DNA of 64,000 nucleotides from Whitmania pigra (lineage: Eukaryota > Annelida > Clitellata > Hirudinida > Haemopidae). Position 1 is the first letter of the stretch, and each line of letters opens with the position of its first letter. This document shows, piece after piece, positions 26,060 through 41,700 of the stretch. The position numbers and the translations under genes are program-made. Below the pieces are notes generated by a model. It did not search any database, was not told where the DNA came from, and worked only from the letters and a program-made list of their open reading frames with translations. Where the stretch lies: NCBI GenBank assembly GCA_021613335.1, contig JAJTWR010000416.1, positions 699,501 through 763,500 on the forward strand, written 5' to 3'.

Positions 26060-29000
26060 ATGGAAGACGAAAGCTTCGATAGAGTATCTGTCCTAAAAGA
26101 GGAGTTAGACCTTGCTAGTATTTGTGAGTCTGGGGCGGAGTTTGAAGTTTCTGACGTCAAAAGTAATTTTAATTTTTGAGTCATGATTCTGTTCTTAATT
26201 AATAATTCAACTTACCAAGACACCTTTTTGGATTTTCCAGACTTGGAACCGTTTTGTTTCGATGAAAGATTGGTGAATAAATTTGAAGTTGATTTTAATT
26301 CAAAATCATATGAAGACACATCAGAATCATTTGAAAAGCTTGCTGTGAATTTTCATGGCATCACAGAGGATGATTTGGTTATGAAACAGATTTTTAGGCA
26401 AGGCTCAGGACCAATTGTGCCACCTGCATCAAGTGTTGTTGGTTTGTATAATTTTAACGAGCTTTTTGCTTTTCCAGATAAAATAGCGTATTACTACTGA
26501 CTTTACATGCATTCTCTGAGGTTACAACATAGTTTGCAAAAATTGAAACTTTAAATTTTTAGTTCACAAAGTATTCAAACATTTGCTAATATAACTGTAT
26601 TCATTCTACTTTGATCTATTAATCGATAAATAAATGAAACTTTGTGATACTTTCAGTTCATTACGTTGCCTATTTGGAATATGCAGATGAACCTTTTGAC
26701 TCCTCAAGAAAGAGGAACAATGCTCTTAAATTCGACTTAGGTGCCACTCAGTTTGATTTTCATCAATTATTTGCAGATAAATTTCACAAACAATATCAGT
26801 TCAAAATAGAATTTAATTGTTTATGTAAAACTTTATAAAATAACACCTTTATTGTTCAAGATGACTTGACCTGAATTATTTAACTTGACCTTATTTTCTT
26901 TCTCTAAAGGAGACTCCTCAGTGATTGAGGGCTTTGGGATTGCAGTGTCAACCACGAGAAGGGGGGAAATGTCTAAGTTCCTGATCAGCCCAGAGTATGC
27001 CTTTGGAAGCAGGGGCTGTCCACCTAGGGTCCCTGAAGATGCCACATGTATGTTTTGTATATATATAACTTTTGTATGTTTAGTATACATATAACTTTTG
27101 TATGTTTAGTATACATATAACTTTTGTATGCTTAAAATAATCATCATTCAAAGACCTGTATGTTTTATATTTTACGGTGTTACTATTAAAATGCAAGTAT
27201 TATTAATAAATGAAATGAAATAAAAATATTTTCAGGCCTTTACATCATCGAGCTGATTGATTTCAAAATAATTGAGGATGGTGCAAAAGAATACTTCAGT
27301 CTACCCATGGTTGTTTTACTGATTTTTCAATTAATTGGAACTTATTAAAATCATCGCTTCATTTTATAAATCCATTTTGAAATGCTACTTTTTCACTCAA
27401 AAGATGATCTCATTTGAATTTGTAATTAATTAATTTTGAAATGTTTTAGAGCCAAAGGAATTATGCTCCACTGGAAGTTGTGTTGAAGGCCATCAACAGC
27501 TTAAGAAATGTTTGTTCAGTCTTGCATCCTTTTTGATAAACATCTTGTTTTTTGTAGGTTTTCATTTAAAATTATCTTAGATTTTTTAGATTTGGTGTTT
27601 TGACTCTTTAGGATGCGAGAAAAGCTTTCGACAAGAACAACTTTCGAGAATCGGTCAGACTTTTTGCACAGGTGATGTGTTTTCTTGTATTTACAATTTT
27701 AGTGCGTTGTTGCTGCTACTGAAGGTTGTTTACTTAAATTGATTAAATTAAATAAGGCGTTTACTTTTTTCCAAATATGGTATTACTTAACTCCAGGCGT
27801 TGACAGTTTTGAATGATTACAATAAGAAAGATGAAGCTGAAGAAAACCTTCTGAAACCGGTCAGTTCAAATTTCTTTAAACATTGTTTTATATGATAGTA
27901 ATAATAGTTAATTTGTTATGTTATATTGATTAGTTATTTATGATCATGTAATTGAAATTGTTGTGGTTATGTTCAGTTGATGTTTATATATTAGCTAATT
28001 AATTAATCAATACTACATATTTTGATCAAACTAATTAAACATGGATCAAAACAAATGTGCTCACAAGATCTAAACATGTCCTAATCTGCATTGATAAATA
28101 TCATCACCATAATCCCTTACTTCCAGTGCTGATAATGAATTTACTGTTTTACTTTTTTTTATCAGGACTTAGTAAAGCTCCATGTGAACGTTGCTCTGTG
28201 CAGCTTGAAGATGATGCAGTCTGCAAGGACAATCAAACACTGCAATGAAGCTCTTATCCTTGATGATAATAACCTGAAAGCTCTCTTCTTTAAAGGAAAA
28301 GTGGGTTGATCATTTACTTCCACATGTAGCTTTGAGAACTTATCTTTCAATGATTGTGTTTCAATTCTTCTGCTCACTAACTGTAGGACATATTTTTACT
28401 TGGTTTGTGATTCTTAACGTGGCATTTTATCTCGAAGGCACTGACCCAGTTGGGGGATTTTGAGAGGGCCATAAGGCCACTTCGGAAAGCATACTCTCTG
28501 AAACCAGGAAAGGAGATTCAGTCGTTGATTGAGAAAGTGGAACGGTAGCCCAAAAAATATTCAGATGATGATTATTTCAGTACTCAACAATAACTAGATT
28601 TTGTACAGATCATTTGAATTTAATGTATAATTTTCAGATATGTGAAGATGTTCTGTAATTCCCATCGTCACAACGAGAGTTAGTTCTGTGTTTTAAAAAG
28701 TCTGCTCAGCAGCAGAATGACTGTCAATTCCAAATTTAATATATTATTGCTATCATTAAAGGTGCATTTCCTGGCAGTGATCCAAAATCAAGACAAGCTC
28801 AAAATTACTCGGACAAAGCTGCAGATGAAAAAGTCATTGCATCTTGGATCGAGTAAGCTCACAATGTTTAATGTCTCATCTCTAAGATCTCAACAGTTAA
28901 TTTTTGAAAAGTGATTTATTAGCTCAGGAGTTGGAGTCGTTAAAAAAGTTAACTTTGTGCTTCAACAGCGCCCTCACGTCGGATGAAAACTTGTCGGAAC

Positions 29001-29216
29001 TCCATTTCCATGCCCACCAGATGACACAGAAACAACTGGACATGTTGAAAGTGGCATCCAAAGAAAACAACTTGCTGCTGAGAACTTTTAGAAATGTTGG
29101 TTGCTTTTTAACAGATTTTAAACATGTTTTCTAATCCTCAACAATTCTTGCAGGTCTCAGGAGAAGAAATAATCCACCTTCAGAAGCATCCAAATCAGGA
29201 TTTCAATCCATCTTAG
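26060..29216 (+). CDS. FKBP6: FKBP6-like immunophilin (PPIase-TPR)
   Basis: Fourteen exons give 467 residues: 26060-26162, 26241-26441, 26657-26740, 26910-27047, 27236-27309, 27450-27509, 27612-27671, 27797-27859, 28166-28300, 28438-28544, 28638-28678, 28762-28852, 28912-29095, 29154-29216. The FKBP domain (about 85-195) shows HYVAYLEYADEPFDSS, IEGFGIAVSTTRRGEMSKFL, SPEYAFGSRGCPP and LYIIELIDF, matching FKBP6 in order and wording. TPR repeats follow (about 205-345), with VNVALCSLKM and NLKALFFKGKALTQLGDFE. The length is close to fly Shutdown. FKBP6/Shutdown is an Hsp90 co-chaperone in the germline piRNA pathway (family knowledge). The aromatic at the FKBP12 Trp59 position appears to be Phe, so isomerase activity may be low. 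It converges on PSMC3, 209 bp between stops. Confidence 0.92.
27063..27131 (+). repeat. 26-bp tandem repeat in FKBP6 intron
   Basis: About 2.7 copies of the unit ATATAACTTTTGTATGTTTA plus GTATAC, at a period of 26 bp, just after the donor of the exon ending 27047. Confidence 0.85.
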
Positions 29217-29336
29217 ATTTATTGTGCCACGTCTATTTCTGATCAACTGATTAAGTTCTATTTGCTTGTGTTATCATGAAGTACTTTTGTTTTTTGTTTT
29301 TTTGAGAACACTTTTTCTTAAGTCAGCAACAACAAA

Positions 29337-29342
29337 TTTATT
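29337..29342 (-). terminator. poly(A) signal of PSMC3
   Basis: AATAAA on the minus strand, 84 nt beyond the PSMC3 stop, at a normal distance for a cleavage signal. Confidence 0.5.
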
Positions 29343-29425
29343 CTAACATTCCCTCCCAAAACACGTGTCACGGTGGTTGTTCAATTGTCGAAATTCAAAA
29401 TGGTCAGGTGCGATAAGCATGCACG

Positions 29426-32048
<2,623 letters not shown>

Positions 32049-33877
32049 GTTGTTTTGGTTTGTGCAAAGAATAAAGATAGCTATGAAGACTCATACAATG
32101 TTGTGCAGACTTGCAAAACCAAAGTCGCTCAGTATGTTTTAAAACATTATTGTTTTTATTATTTAAAAATATTTAAACTAGATTTGTTAATTGGTAGTAA
32201 TAAAATCATAAAATTTGATGACCGAGGCCTTGTTCATTCGCAAGTAAACATGTAACTTCTGAACTAACTAGTCAACAATTATTTTAATTATGTAGATATG
32301 CTCTAAAAGTTTTAGTAAATAATCCTCAATTAAAGCCAATTTAAGACCGGCACTAAATTCCAAGGAACTCGGCTGTTCTCGAGGTGTCCTTCCAAAGCAG
32401 CCAATAACCCTTATTCTTCACGCTTTCATCTCCAATGTTCTGGCCACAATAGACTTGAATCATTTTACTTCGTCAAAACGGATGTGAATTTATAATTATG
32501 CCTCTCATTATAAAGCCTGTTTTAGAGTGTCGGACAGACAAACATATCTTGCTTTTTTCTCGGTTTCTTCCTCGTTTGATTTTATAACATGTAAATACTG
32601 TTTTGTTTTAAAACTAAACATTAGGAGAAATTGAATCAAATCACAATCAAGTTAATGTGGACAGAACAATTCTTTAAAACCTCTTGCAATACTAAAGTTA
32701 GGAAGCATGTGTTTATGAATAAAGTCTGACTAGTCGGAGTGAATTACCGGAGACCTCAGCGTAATTATCTGCAACATTTGTGAATGTTTTCTCTTACTAA
32801 CTTCCTTGTACGCCTAACAAGTTTGAAATCCAATAGATTTAGATTTGACAATTTCTCATCGTTTTGACGAAAGAAGAATTCAGTTTTTCGCCGGAATGTC
32901 AGGGTTGGTAGAGTTTCATTTGGGTTTTTAATAATGAGGTGAAAAGTGGTACATTTAATCGAAAAAACGACAGGTTTAAGAACTTTTTTCGGAAAAATAC
33001 GAATGCAATAAGAAACGAGCCAGGGAATAGTAGGTTTGATTTTAATATTGGTGCCTAACATTCATATCTCATTCAGTGCTATCTCTTGAATTTTCTTGTG
33101 AATGGCATGCCGGTATTTTCAATTTATTTCACCTGCGGATATATTTTATGGAATATTTTGAATTTACTTTTCATATATTTGAAGCAATTATTTGTGATTG
33201 ACCGTAGAACTTAACACATTTTTTTCATCATTAGAATCCGACATTTACACTCATAATAGATAAAGTATTCATTATGAAAATCTTTTATTCTAAGGTTAAA
33301 ACCTGATTAATATGACATAATTCTTAAGTGAACGAATAAATATTCAAGTTTCATTATTATAAGAACTCTACAGAGATGCGTAGAACATTTTGCCTTAAAA
33401 GTTGAATGCTCGAATGGTTACTTTTTTATGGTTTAGTTTTTTACGAAAATCAAATATATATTCTTGAACCGTCAAATTAACAAACAAAAACTCTGTAAAA
33501 CGAATGTCACTTGCAGTCCGTAATGATGTTTTGTTTGTATTAAAAGTTTTAGGGTTTACATTTTACATTGTGTTGCTATCCCTAACCATAACCCTCCACA
33601 TCAGTTCTTCGGTTAATGGAAATCACAACAAGCCCCAAGCAGTTATTATTATTAAATTGAGTAATAATTCAATATTGATAATCACTGACGCATGTAATTG
33701 CTTAATTGCAAACAGATTTTGTATATATTCTATAATGGATAGCGTGTAATTACATTAATTACCTCATTACAGTATGATGACGGATACAAATTGAATAAGT
33801 TACGAATTAACATTATTACACTACTGCGCAGTTACATCTATTACAAATCCTAATCAATTACACTTTCCTTCTCACAG
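32049..33877. other. divergent flank; adaptor 5' exon(s) not found
   Basis: Lies between the PSMC3 start (minus) and the first supported exon of the adaptor (plus). The adaptor's start codon and any N-terminal SAM-like exon should be here or farther away. I could not find an exon with a phase-1 donor that I trust. A 98-codon minus ORF at 32765-33061 has no motif. Confidence 0.4.
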
Positions 33878-36800
33878 AAGACCCAAACTCTAGCTGCGAA
33901 GATGGCGAGGTAGGGAATCACAATGGTTTAGAAAGTTATTCTGCATAATTACAGTTAATTATAAATCATCAGGATCTGTATGAAGCCGTAGATCCTGAAC
34001 AGGAAGACAACAGTGACTAAGTTTTTTATAAAGATTATTTTTGATTACATTATCTTTGCAAAATGCTTTTCAAAATGCTTCATTCGGAATGATATTCTTA
34101 ACAATTGGTTTTAGATTTTCGCAGTAGTATTTTTAAATGGCTCGTGATAACTGCAGTGCGAGAAAATCTTTCTTGTGGTTTTTCCTAGAAGTAAACAATT
34201 GTCCCAGGTACTTTTATGAATGAGTGATCGAACTTTTACGAACTACTGATCGTGACTCATGACTAGCAACGGTCATATTTAGAAGTTATCATCCGGTTGG
34301 AAAGTAAAATAGCTTTGTACTTAAGAGGGTGTACTTCTAAAAAAGGGACGTCATTTCAGCTTTTTCCAGGGAGGGAAGGGGCAAACCCTCGTAAAACTTG
34401 AGGAGATGGCATTTTTTTCTAAACTAAAAAGTCAGGAGTCTGTCTTGCTGTTCCCTGTTCCAAAAGAAAACGGATCGCTGCATGTACGCATCTGAATCAG
34501 GCTCCTGGACCAAAAGTCCAACGATGATACGTTAGCCTTTGAATGAGCATTTCGAAAGATGTGTCCAACGAAATATCAAATCGTTTTGAAACGAATTGTA
34601 CAAAGAGAAATTCATTAAGAAAAACGTAAAAATAAATCCGCAACAGAAGCATGGGAATGAACAGCTGTATTGAACGACTGAAATGATTGACCATGATCCC
34701 GAATTGAAACTCTGGAGAGACTAAAGTCTAAAGACTAAACCTCGACCTAGAGTCTGATAAATAGATCTCGGTTTCGAAGGAATTTTAGTTAAAATGACCT
34801 TATTTTCATAATATTGGCATCACTTCATAATATTTGTATTTCATGAGAAATGTCTTGGATTTTCAGGTTCAACTTTCAGTCCGGAAGCAGAGACATCCGT
34901 TTGGTCGGAAAATGAATTTGATGATGATGAAGAGGTTCTTGATATTAAATTGTTTTGGAATCATTTAAATATATAATTGACACTATTTTGATATGAGTAC
35001 AATTTGTTATTTTTAGGTAATTATATAGAGTCGATACGATACTACAAATTCCTCCGACATTGTTTGCAAAGCCCTTATTTAGGCGATTTTATATGAACAA
35101 AGACTTGATTGAGACATTTGTCGCTATTGTTGCTAAAATTAATTGCATTGACGCCAACTGGTTTAGTGACTTTTACAATATCCTTTTTTAGGACATTTAT
35201 CTCAATGACAGCGAACTCGCACCAGGTAAACAAATGAATGAATATCAATGTTCTATAATGTTCTGCATACAGAGCACGTCGAACTCCAAATTACATTTCA
35301 AAATAATTTCAAATAAATGGATGCACGACTGGACTAATTATTAAAATTAATTATTATTACTTAAATTATCAGCTAAAATAATAAAAGCTGAAACTGAGGA
35401 CACTGAGATGCCAAGTTTGCCTCCATTGCCACCAAGGACTCGAGGTCCTACTCAGAACAACTATCCAACTATTGTGGTAATTTTAAATCACCCTATTGAA
35501 TCATATTGACATGTAGTCGTGATAATGATGACGATGATGATCATGATAATGATAACATTAAAATGTATTAATGACGTCATCTCTAAGCTCCTCTGACATT
35601 GTGACTCCATGTCATGCAGTTGCCCTCGACGAACCAGCAAAAGCATCAGCAGCCTCCACCAGTCCCTGACTACAAGAGGTTCAAGCAGCAGGTTAGAAAA
35701 GAGGACTCTGTTGACAGCATCGAGTCTTACGAAGAATTCAACGAAACATCCTCCAGAGACAAGGTTATTCAGTTTAATAGTTGTTCACTTTTACTGGTAT
35801 AATATTAATAATATTACATATTATGTGGTATAATAATATTATTATTATAATAATAATAAAAAGTTGACTTGTTGTATTTAATTGTGGCTAATAAGTGCTT
35901 GCTATTATTAAAACTTGTTTATCGCTATGTAACGGTGATGTTAATAGTTTCGGAGCAAAGTAAAACTTGCAATTTTTTTATTTTGTTTATTAATTTCTAA
36001 CAATAGTTCTTTGCTTTGTTATTACGATGATTGAAGGATTTGTTATGATAAAATATCACCCAATTCAACCAAACCATTTTAGCTGAAATTTGACACAACA
36101 AACAAACCATCAACTGTCAATGAAGAAGATTCTGACAGTGAAGACTATGAATCCATTGATTCCCCAGTTAATAAATTAAAGTTTATTTTTTTCTTTAAAT
36201 TTATTTCATAGAAAATCAGTTGCTATGCATCAATTAGACTCTACTAGGATGTAAATGGATCTTTTTCGGAATGCGCAGGAATTAGAATACTGAAGCAATA
36301 ATTTTTGGCAGCTCTGATTGTCTTGCTTGCTTTCGAATTCATTTTTAACATTTAATCAATTATATAATAAATTGAAAAATGTATAAAACTGATCGACAAT
36401 TGATTGAAACTTTAGATCGACAACCAGAAATCAGCTCATAAATTTAAAAATGAAAAAGTTCTTCCTCTTGGAACAAAAGGAAAATCACTCGAAGCCACTC
36501 CAGCTGTCATGCCATCCTTGGTAAAACATTGTTGCTGAGTAGTTTAATTAAACCTTTAATAATAAGTTAAGTCGTTACAGTGTCACGTCATTAGATTTGT
36601 CTACGTGACAAGTCTGCTTAAACAAGAATAGAGCAGAGTTTAATAGTTTGAGAATTTTAATTGGTTGCTTATTGTGAAATAATGAATTTTTTTTTGTACA
36701 TTCTTTATGCATTCAGCCTAGAGCTGAAAAAGCTTGCTGCTGATTACTTCGTGAATAATTTTCTTCATGCAATCTATTTTTAGCCACCCAGGTCAAACAG

Positions 36801-38245
36801 GCCTTGTCCTCCAGTCCCTCAAGAAATTTCGGAAGGTAGACATTTTCCAAGCTAAAATAAATATGTTGTGATAAATATGTTTTAATTTTTAAGCTAGCAA
36901 TCTTTTGCAAAATGTTTTTATAGTAAGACTCAACACATTTGTATATATTAATAAAACCAAGAGATTCATTACCTTTTTACGAACGTATTAACATAAAATT
37001 GCTATTGAAAAAAAAATAATTAGCAATAATAATCTCCATTCAAGCTCTATGCTTGAGGGACCACGTGGATCATTGAAAAACTGAATAAATCTCGCATTTG
37101 ACACGAGATTAGCACATTCGAAGACCAATTCTGAATTTTCCAGAAATGTACGAATGCGTCGAATCAGAACCCAGTGCTACTTCGAAACCTGAACCAGCAA
37201 TCTTCAGCAAGTTGGCCTCAGCTCTGAGATCAAAAAATCTAACGAAGCAGTCAAACAAACCTGAAGTCGTTAAACCAAGTTTGAATAAGTTTCCATTTTT
37301 TAGACGATCGAATTCATTCACAAAAGGAATAAATGACTCTAACTGTAAATAAGTATAATATTATTAAAGAAGTCCTAATTTATTCATCATAATATTCGTG
37401 AAATCAATGAATGTAAAAATTTAAAATATGAAAAATTAATGGAAACATTTATGTAATGTATAGTTACAAGACTGCGTCTGATAGTCTCTTTAGGGCATGA
37501 ACCGAATGAATAATTGAACCATCTTAGATTATGTTTAGCATTTCGTTTATTTAATTTTATAAACTGCACGAACATAAATAAAATGGTGTTATTCACAAAT
37601 AAAACTAATCAGAATTTAATTTCAAACAATCAAGAAAATAATAATAAATTATTTATAATATTATTATTACAGCACCTGTAAGTCCAGACACCTACGAGAT
37701 TGAAGATTCACCACCACTATCTCACAAAAACCAACAATTACCCACAAGAAAATTACCTGGTAATTCATTTCTACTAGCAGTTTATCATTATTAATGTACC
37801 TGAATAATATTAATGATTGTAATAATATTATTGATAATATACTCATAATTGTAATAAAATTATAAAATTTAATGGTAACGTAATAATAATACTAACACCA
37901 ATTGTAATTGTTAGTTGACTATTTTTATTGCATGGAATTCCCTCATTGTTATGTGAATATTAATATCATTTATTATAGAAATTCCTGTCATTGGTGACAA
38001 CGGTGAGTCACACAGCTGATTGCTTAACCTCTATATTACCTGAATTACTCGATAATCAGTTTTTTTTGCCAACTTATTTTTTTAATTTCTCGTTGGCAGA
38101 TGAAGAGTACGAAATTTCTGACGAGTCTCCAGCCATCCCTAATTTTTCGAGCGACAGGAAATTGTCAGGAACAATTTTCGACGGTTTGAAATCAAGAAAA
38201 CTCCCACCAACTCCAGGTCTTTAGAAAGTTGAGGCTATCGATGAA

Positions 38246-38293
<48 letters not shown>

Positions 38294-38294
38294 G

Positions 38295-38330
<36 letters not shown>

Positions 38331-38382
38331 TTATTATTATTATTATTATTATTATATTATTAGTATTATTATATTATTATTA

Positions 38383-38445
<63 letters not shown>

Positions 38446-38446
38446 C

Positions 38447-38485
<39 letters not shown>

Positions 38486-38505
38486 TATTATTCTTATTAT
38501 TATTC

Positions 38506-38536
<31 letters not shown>

Positions 38537-38656
38537 CTTATTATTATTATTATATTATTATTATTTTATTATTATTATTATTCTTATTATTATTATTATT
38601 ATTATTATTCTTATTATTATATTATTATTATTATTATTATCTTATTATTATTATTC

Positions 38657-38706
<50 letters not shown>

Positions 38707-41700
38707 TTATTATTATTATTATTATTTTATTATTATTATTATTATTATATTATTATTATTATTCTTATTATTCTTATTATTATTATTATTATTATTATTA
38801 TACCATAGATTATTAAAGTTATGATTAAATATTTTAATGCTATAGATATAATATTATTAAATCTTTAAAATAACATTAAATATGACTACATAACTTGTTC
38901 TGCACTTTCTAACTTCGGCATAGGCACAATAAATAGAATTAATGGGATTTTTAATCATCGCCTTAAAATCTTTTAAGCGAAATTACCATTAAATTGTCAA
39001 AAATTAATTATCAACTATTCATCTAATGCATTAAAAATCCCGATTTGACACATTTGGAATTCAATAAGATTAAAAAGTCTAACAAATGACTTTTATGCCA
39101 CACGAATGAATGTCATCAAGTCAGCTGATTTTTAAACGATGAATGAATGTATTCAAATGATTAATAAGCAACGAATGAATCAGGTCAAATGGTTATTACA
39201 CGATGTGTGAATGTCATCAGGTCAAATGGTTATTACACGATGTATGAATGTCATCAGGTCAAATGGTTATTACACGATGTATGAATGTCATCAGGTCAAA
39301 TGGTTATTACACGATGTATGAATGTCATCAGGTCAAATGGTTATTACACGATGTATGAATGTCATCAGGTCAAATAGTTATCCCCGACGAAACAATGAAA
39401 GCCCCTCAGGGGGTGAGTCCAACTCCGAGAAAGAACCTACCAGCGCCACCACCACCAGATTCCGAATCGGAAGAAGGATGTTGGCGTTTATTTTTTCTTC
39501 TAAATTTTGTGTTTTTAAATCTCAGAGTTTGCACTAGTTTCCGGGGTTTCTATAATTTAACTTTATTTATTTATATAATATTTATTTATTTACTGTAATT
39601 ACTATTAATAATATTATAATTGTTGTTGTTGTTGTTATCATCATGTTGTGGTCGTAGTCATCACCATCATCATCAATATTATTATTAATGTTTCTCTAAA
39701 TGGTTATTAACTCAGTACAATAATTAAAAGCGCCGAACTACATCCAGAAGGAAATTCCAAAACCTGTCAAAGAAGATTCACAATTGACGATAAAGCAAAG
39801 AATAATCCCCTACACACACGTCATGCTAAAGAACAAAGATGCGGGTGAGCAACTGGCATTAAGTGCTTTAAATGATTACAATTTTAATTAAGTGCCTCAA
39901 CTCAATTTCAATGGGGTTGAAATTCTCGGAAAGTTATCGACATGTAGGATGCAGGAAATAGAGTGAGTTAAAAATACATTGGAAAGGCCACCCAATGCGG
40001 TTTATAGATTTTGTATTCCAGTTTGGTATATTATTCTTTCCTAGGTTGAAGTGCGATTAAGCAACTTTTTGATTTGATGATTATAATAAATTATATGCGT
40101 TGGCTTGCACATTGGGTAGCGTGCCTGCGAACGACGGTAAGAGCAACAGTCGTTACGTGTCGTGTTCGCGACCCAGCTTGCACCGCCACAAAGCGCACCT
40201 TGGATGCGGCGCTATACAAATGGTTGAGCGACCCTGACGCTTACGCTTATGCGCTATACAAATAACATACACACGTGCATCGAATAGATATAATATCATG
40301 TTAACCAAGTTCTTGACATTTCTCACTAGAAGTCCATAACCTCACCGCAACAGTGAATAACCGATATTAGTCCGATTGGCTTGTTAAGTTTTTATGATAA
40401 TAAATTACTTCCTGGAAAGACTCAGAATCCTCTCTTCCTGTACCGTTCGGAAGGAAATCTCTGAAGCCAAATCAGGCTGAAATAAACAAGCCAGCTCCGG
40501 AAAGCAAACAAACTTCGTTCTCCAAATCACCATCATTTCTTCAAAAACAAATGATAGCAAAAAATATTCCTTCTGCAAATAATTCTGCCGTTGAAGCAGA
40601 ACGACAAGGTTTGCAAATTGCTTTTTAATTCCATCTCTTAAATAAATCCTAACAAATAGTAGATAATGTTGTGAAAAAAATAGAAGTTAAATAATTAAGA
40701 AAATAATATATATAATATTTAACGTTCTAGCTGAAAAAGAAATCAATAAACCAGTCAAAAATAATTATTGGAAGCACACTCCACCAAAAATACAAATTCC
40801 AACTTCAGGTCAGTTATGCTTACTCAAAACGAATTTTCATGAAGCCAACCAACTATTAAAATTCAGAGAAATAACTGTTACCGTTGTTACACAGTTAACA
40901 AAACTTATTTTTTGTTAGAAGACACAATTTCTTCGGAAAAACCTGTCAAAACTAACTACCCCAGGCATGTTCCTCCAAAACTACCTTCCAAAAAAATTGG
41001 ACAAAACCAGGACGATGTCACAAATGGTAAATAAATTACAAATTCAAAAAATATTTTAAAATGCTGTAATTCTCTAAAGAAAAGTTGACACTTCAACGTT
41101 TTTAATTCCATATTTAAATTTTTTTTAGCAAATGAAAAAAACTCCATTCTAGCAGATGCCATGAACAAACTGAAAGGCTTCAAAGGCACAACGGCCAAGG
41201 CGGAGCAAGATGACGATAAGACTTGCGAAAGAAAGTTTCAAAGACTCCCACTAAAGCAGACAAATCAAGGAAGTGACTCTCAGGCAGATGTTTCTCCGTA
41301 CCACAAAGAACAACGATGCAAAAGCATTCCTTCAGTTACCGACTCGAGGAGTCACAAAGATCATGGGAATAAAACTTCGCCATCAAATGAAAAGGTATTG
41401 GCAAAGTCAGATGCGAAATCTCATATTTCCGATTTAATGAACAAATTAGAAAAAACTGGCCCCTTTGCCAAAGTGGGTTCGTCAAATTCTGGTGCAGACA
41501 ACAAACCAACAGACCATAAAAGATCTCCCGTAGTCGCTAAAAATAACAATCCACCAGGACAAGACAGTTCTTTGGAAAAGAATATTAGAGAAAAAGGTTT
41601 TAAGGATGTAAAAGGACCTGAAAATGAAAGGCCACTGCAGACGTGGCGGAATAAATATCGTAGCGAGGAGAAGCTTCCTAAGGAAGAACCGATAAAACAG

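Noticed and set aside
32055..32255. 66-codon plus ORF at the PSMC3 start
   Set aside because: No motif, no splice context, and it lies in the 5' flank of PSMC3; not usable as the adaptor's first exon because no phase-1 donor fits.
32765..33061. 98-codon minus ORF
   Set aside because: No recognised family, no matching splice partners; left as probable chance frame.
39176..39377. CRISPR-like regular repeats
   Set aside because: The repeats are direct head-to-tail tandem copies with no unique spacers, in a eukaryotic intron.
40095..40185. True tRNA gene
   Set aside because: Box A and box B words are present but the arms do not pair into a full cloverleaf and a LINE-like tail follows, so a tRNA-derived SINE fits better.
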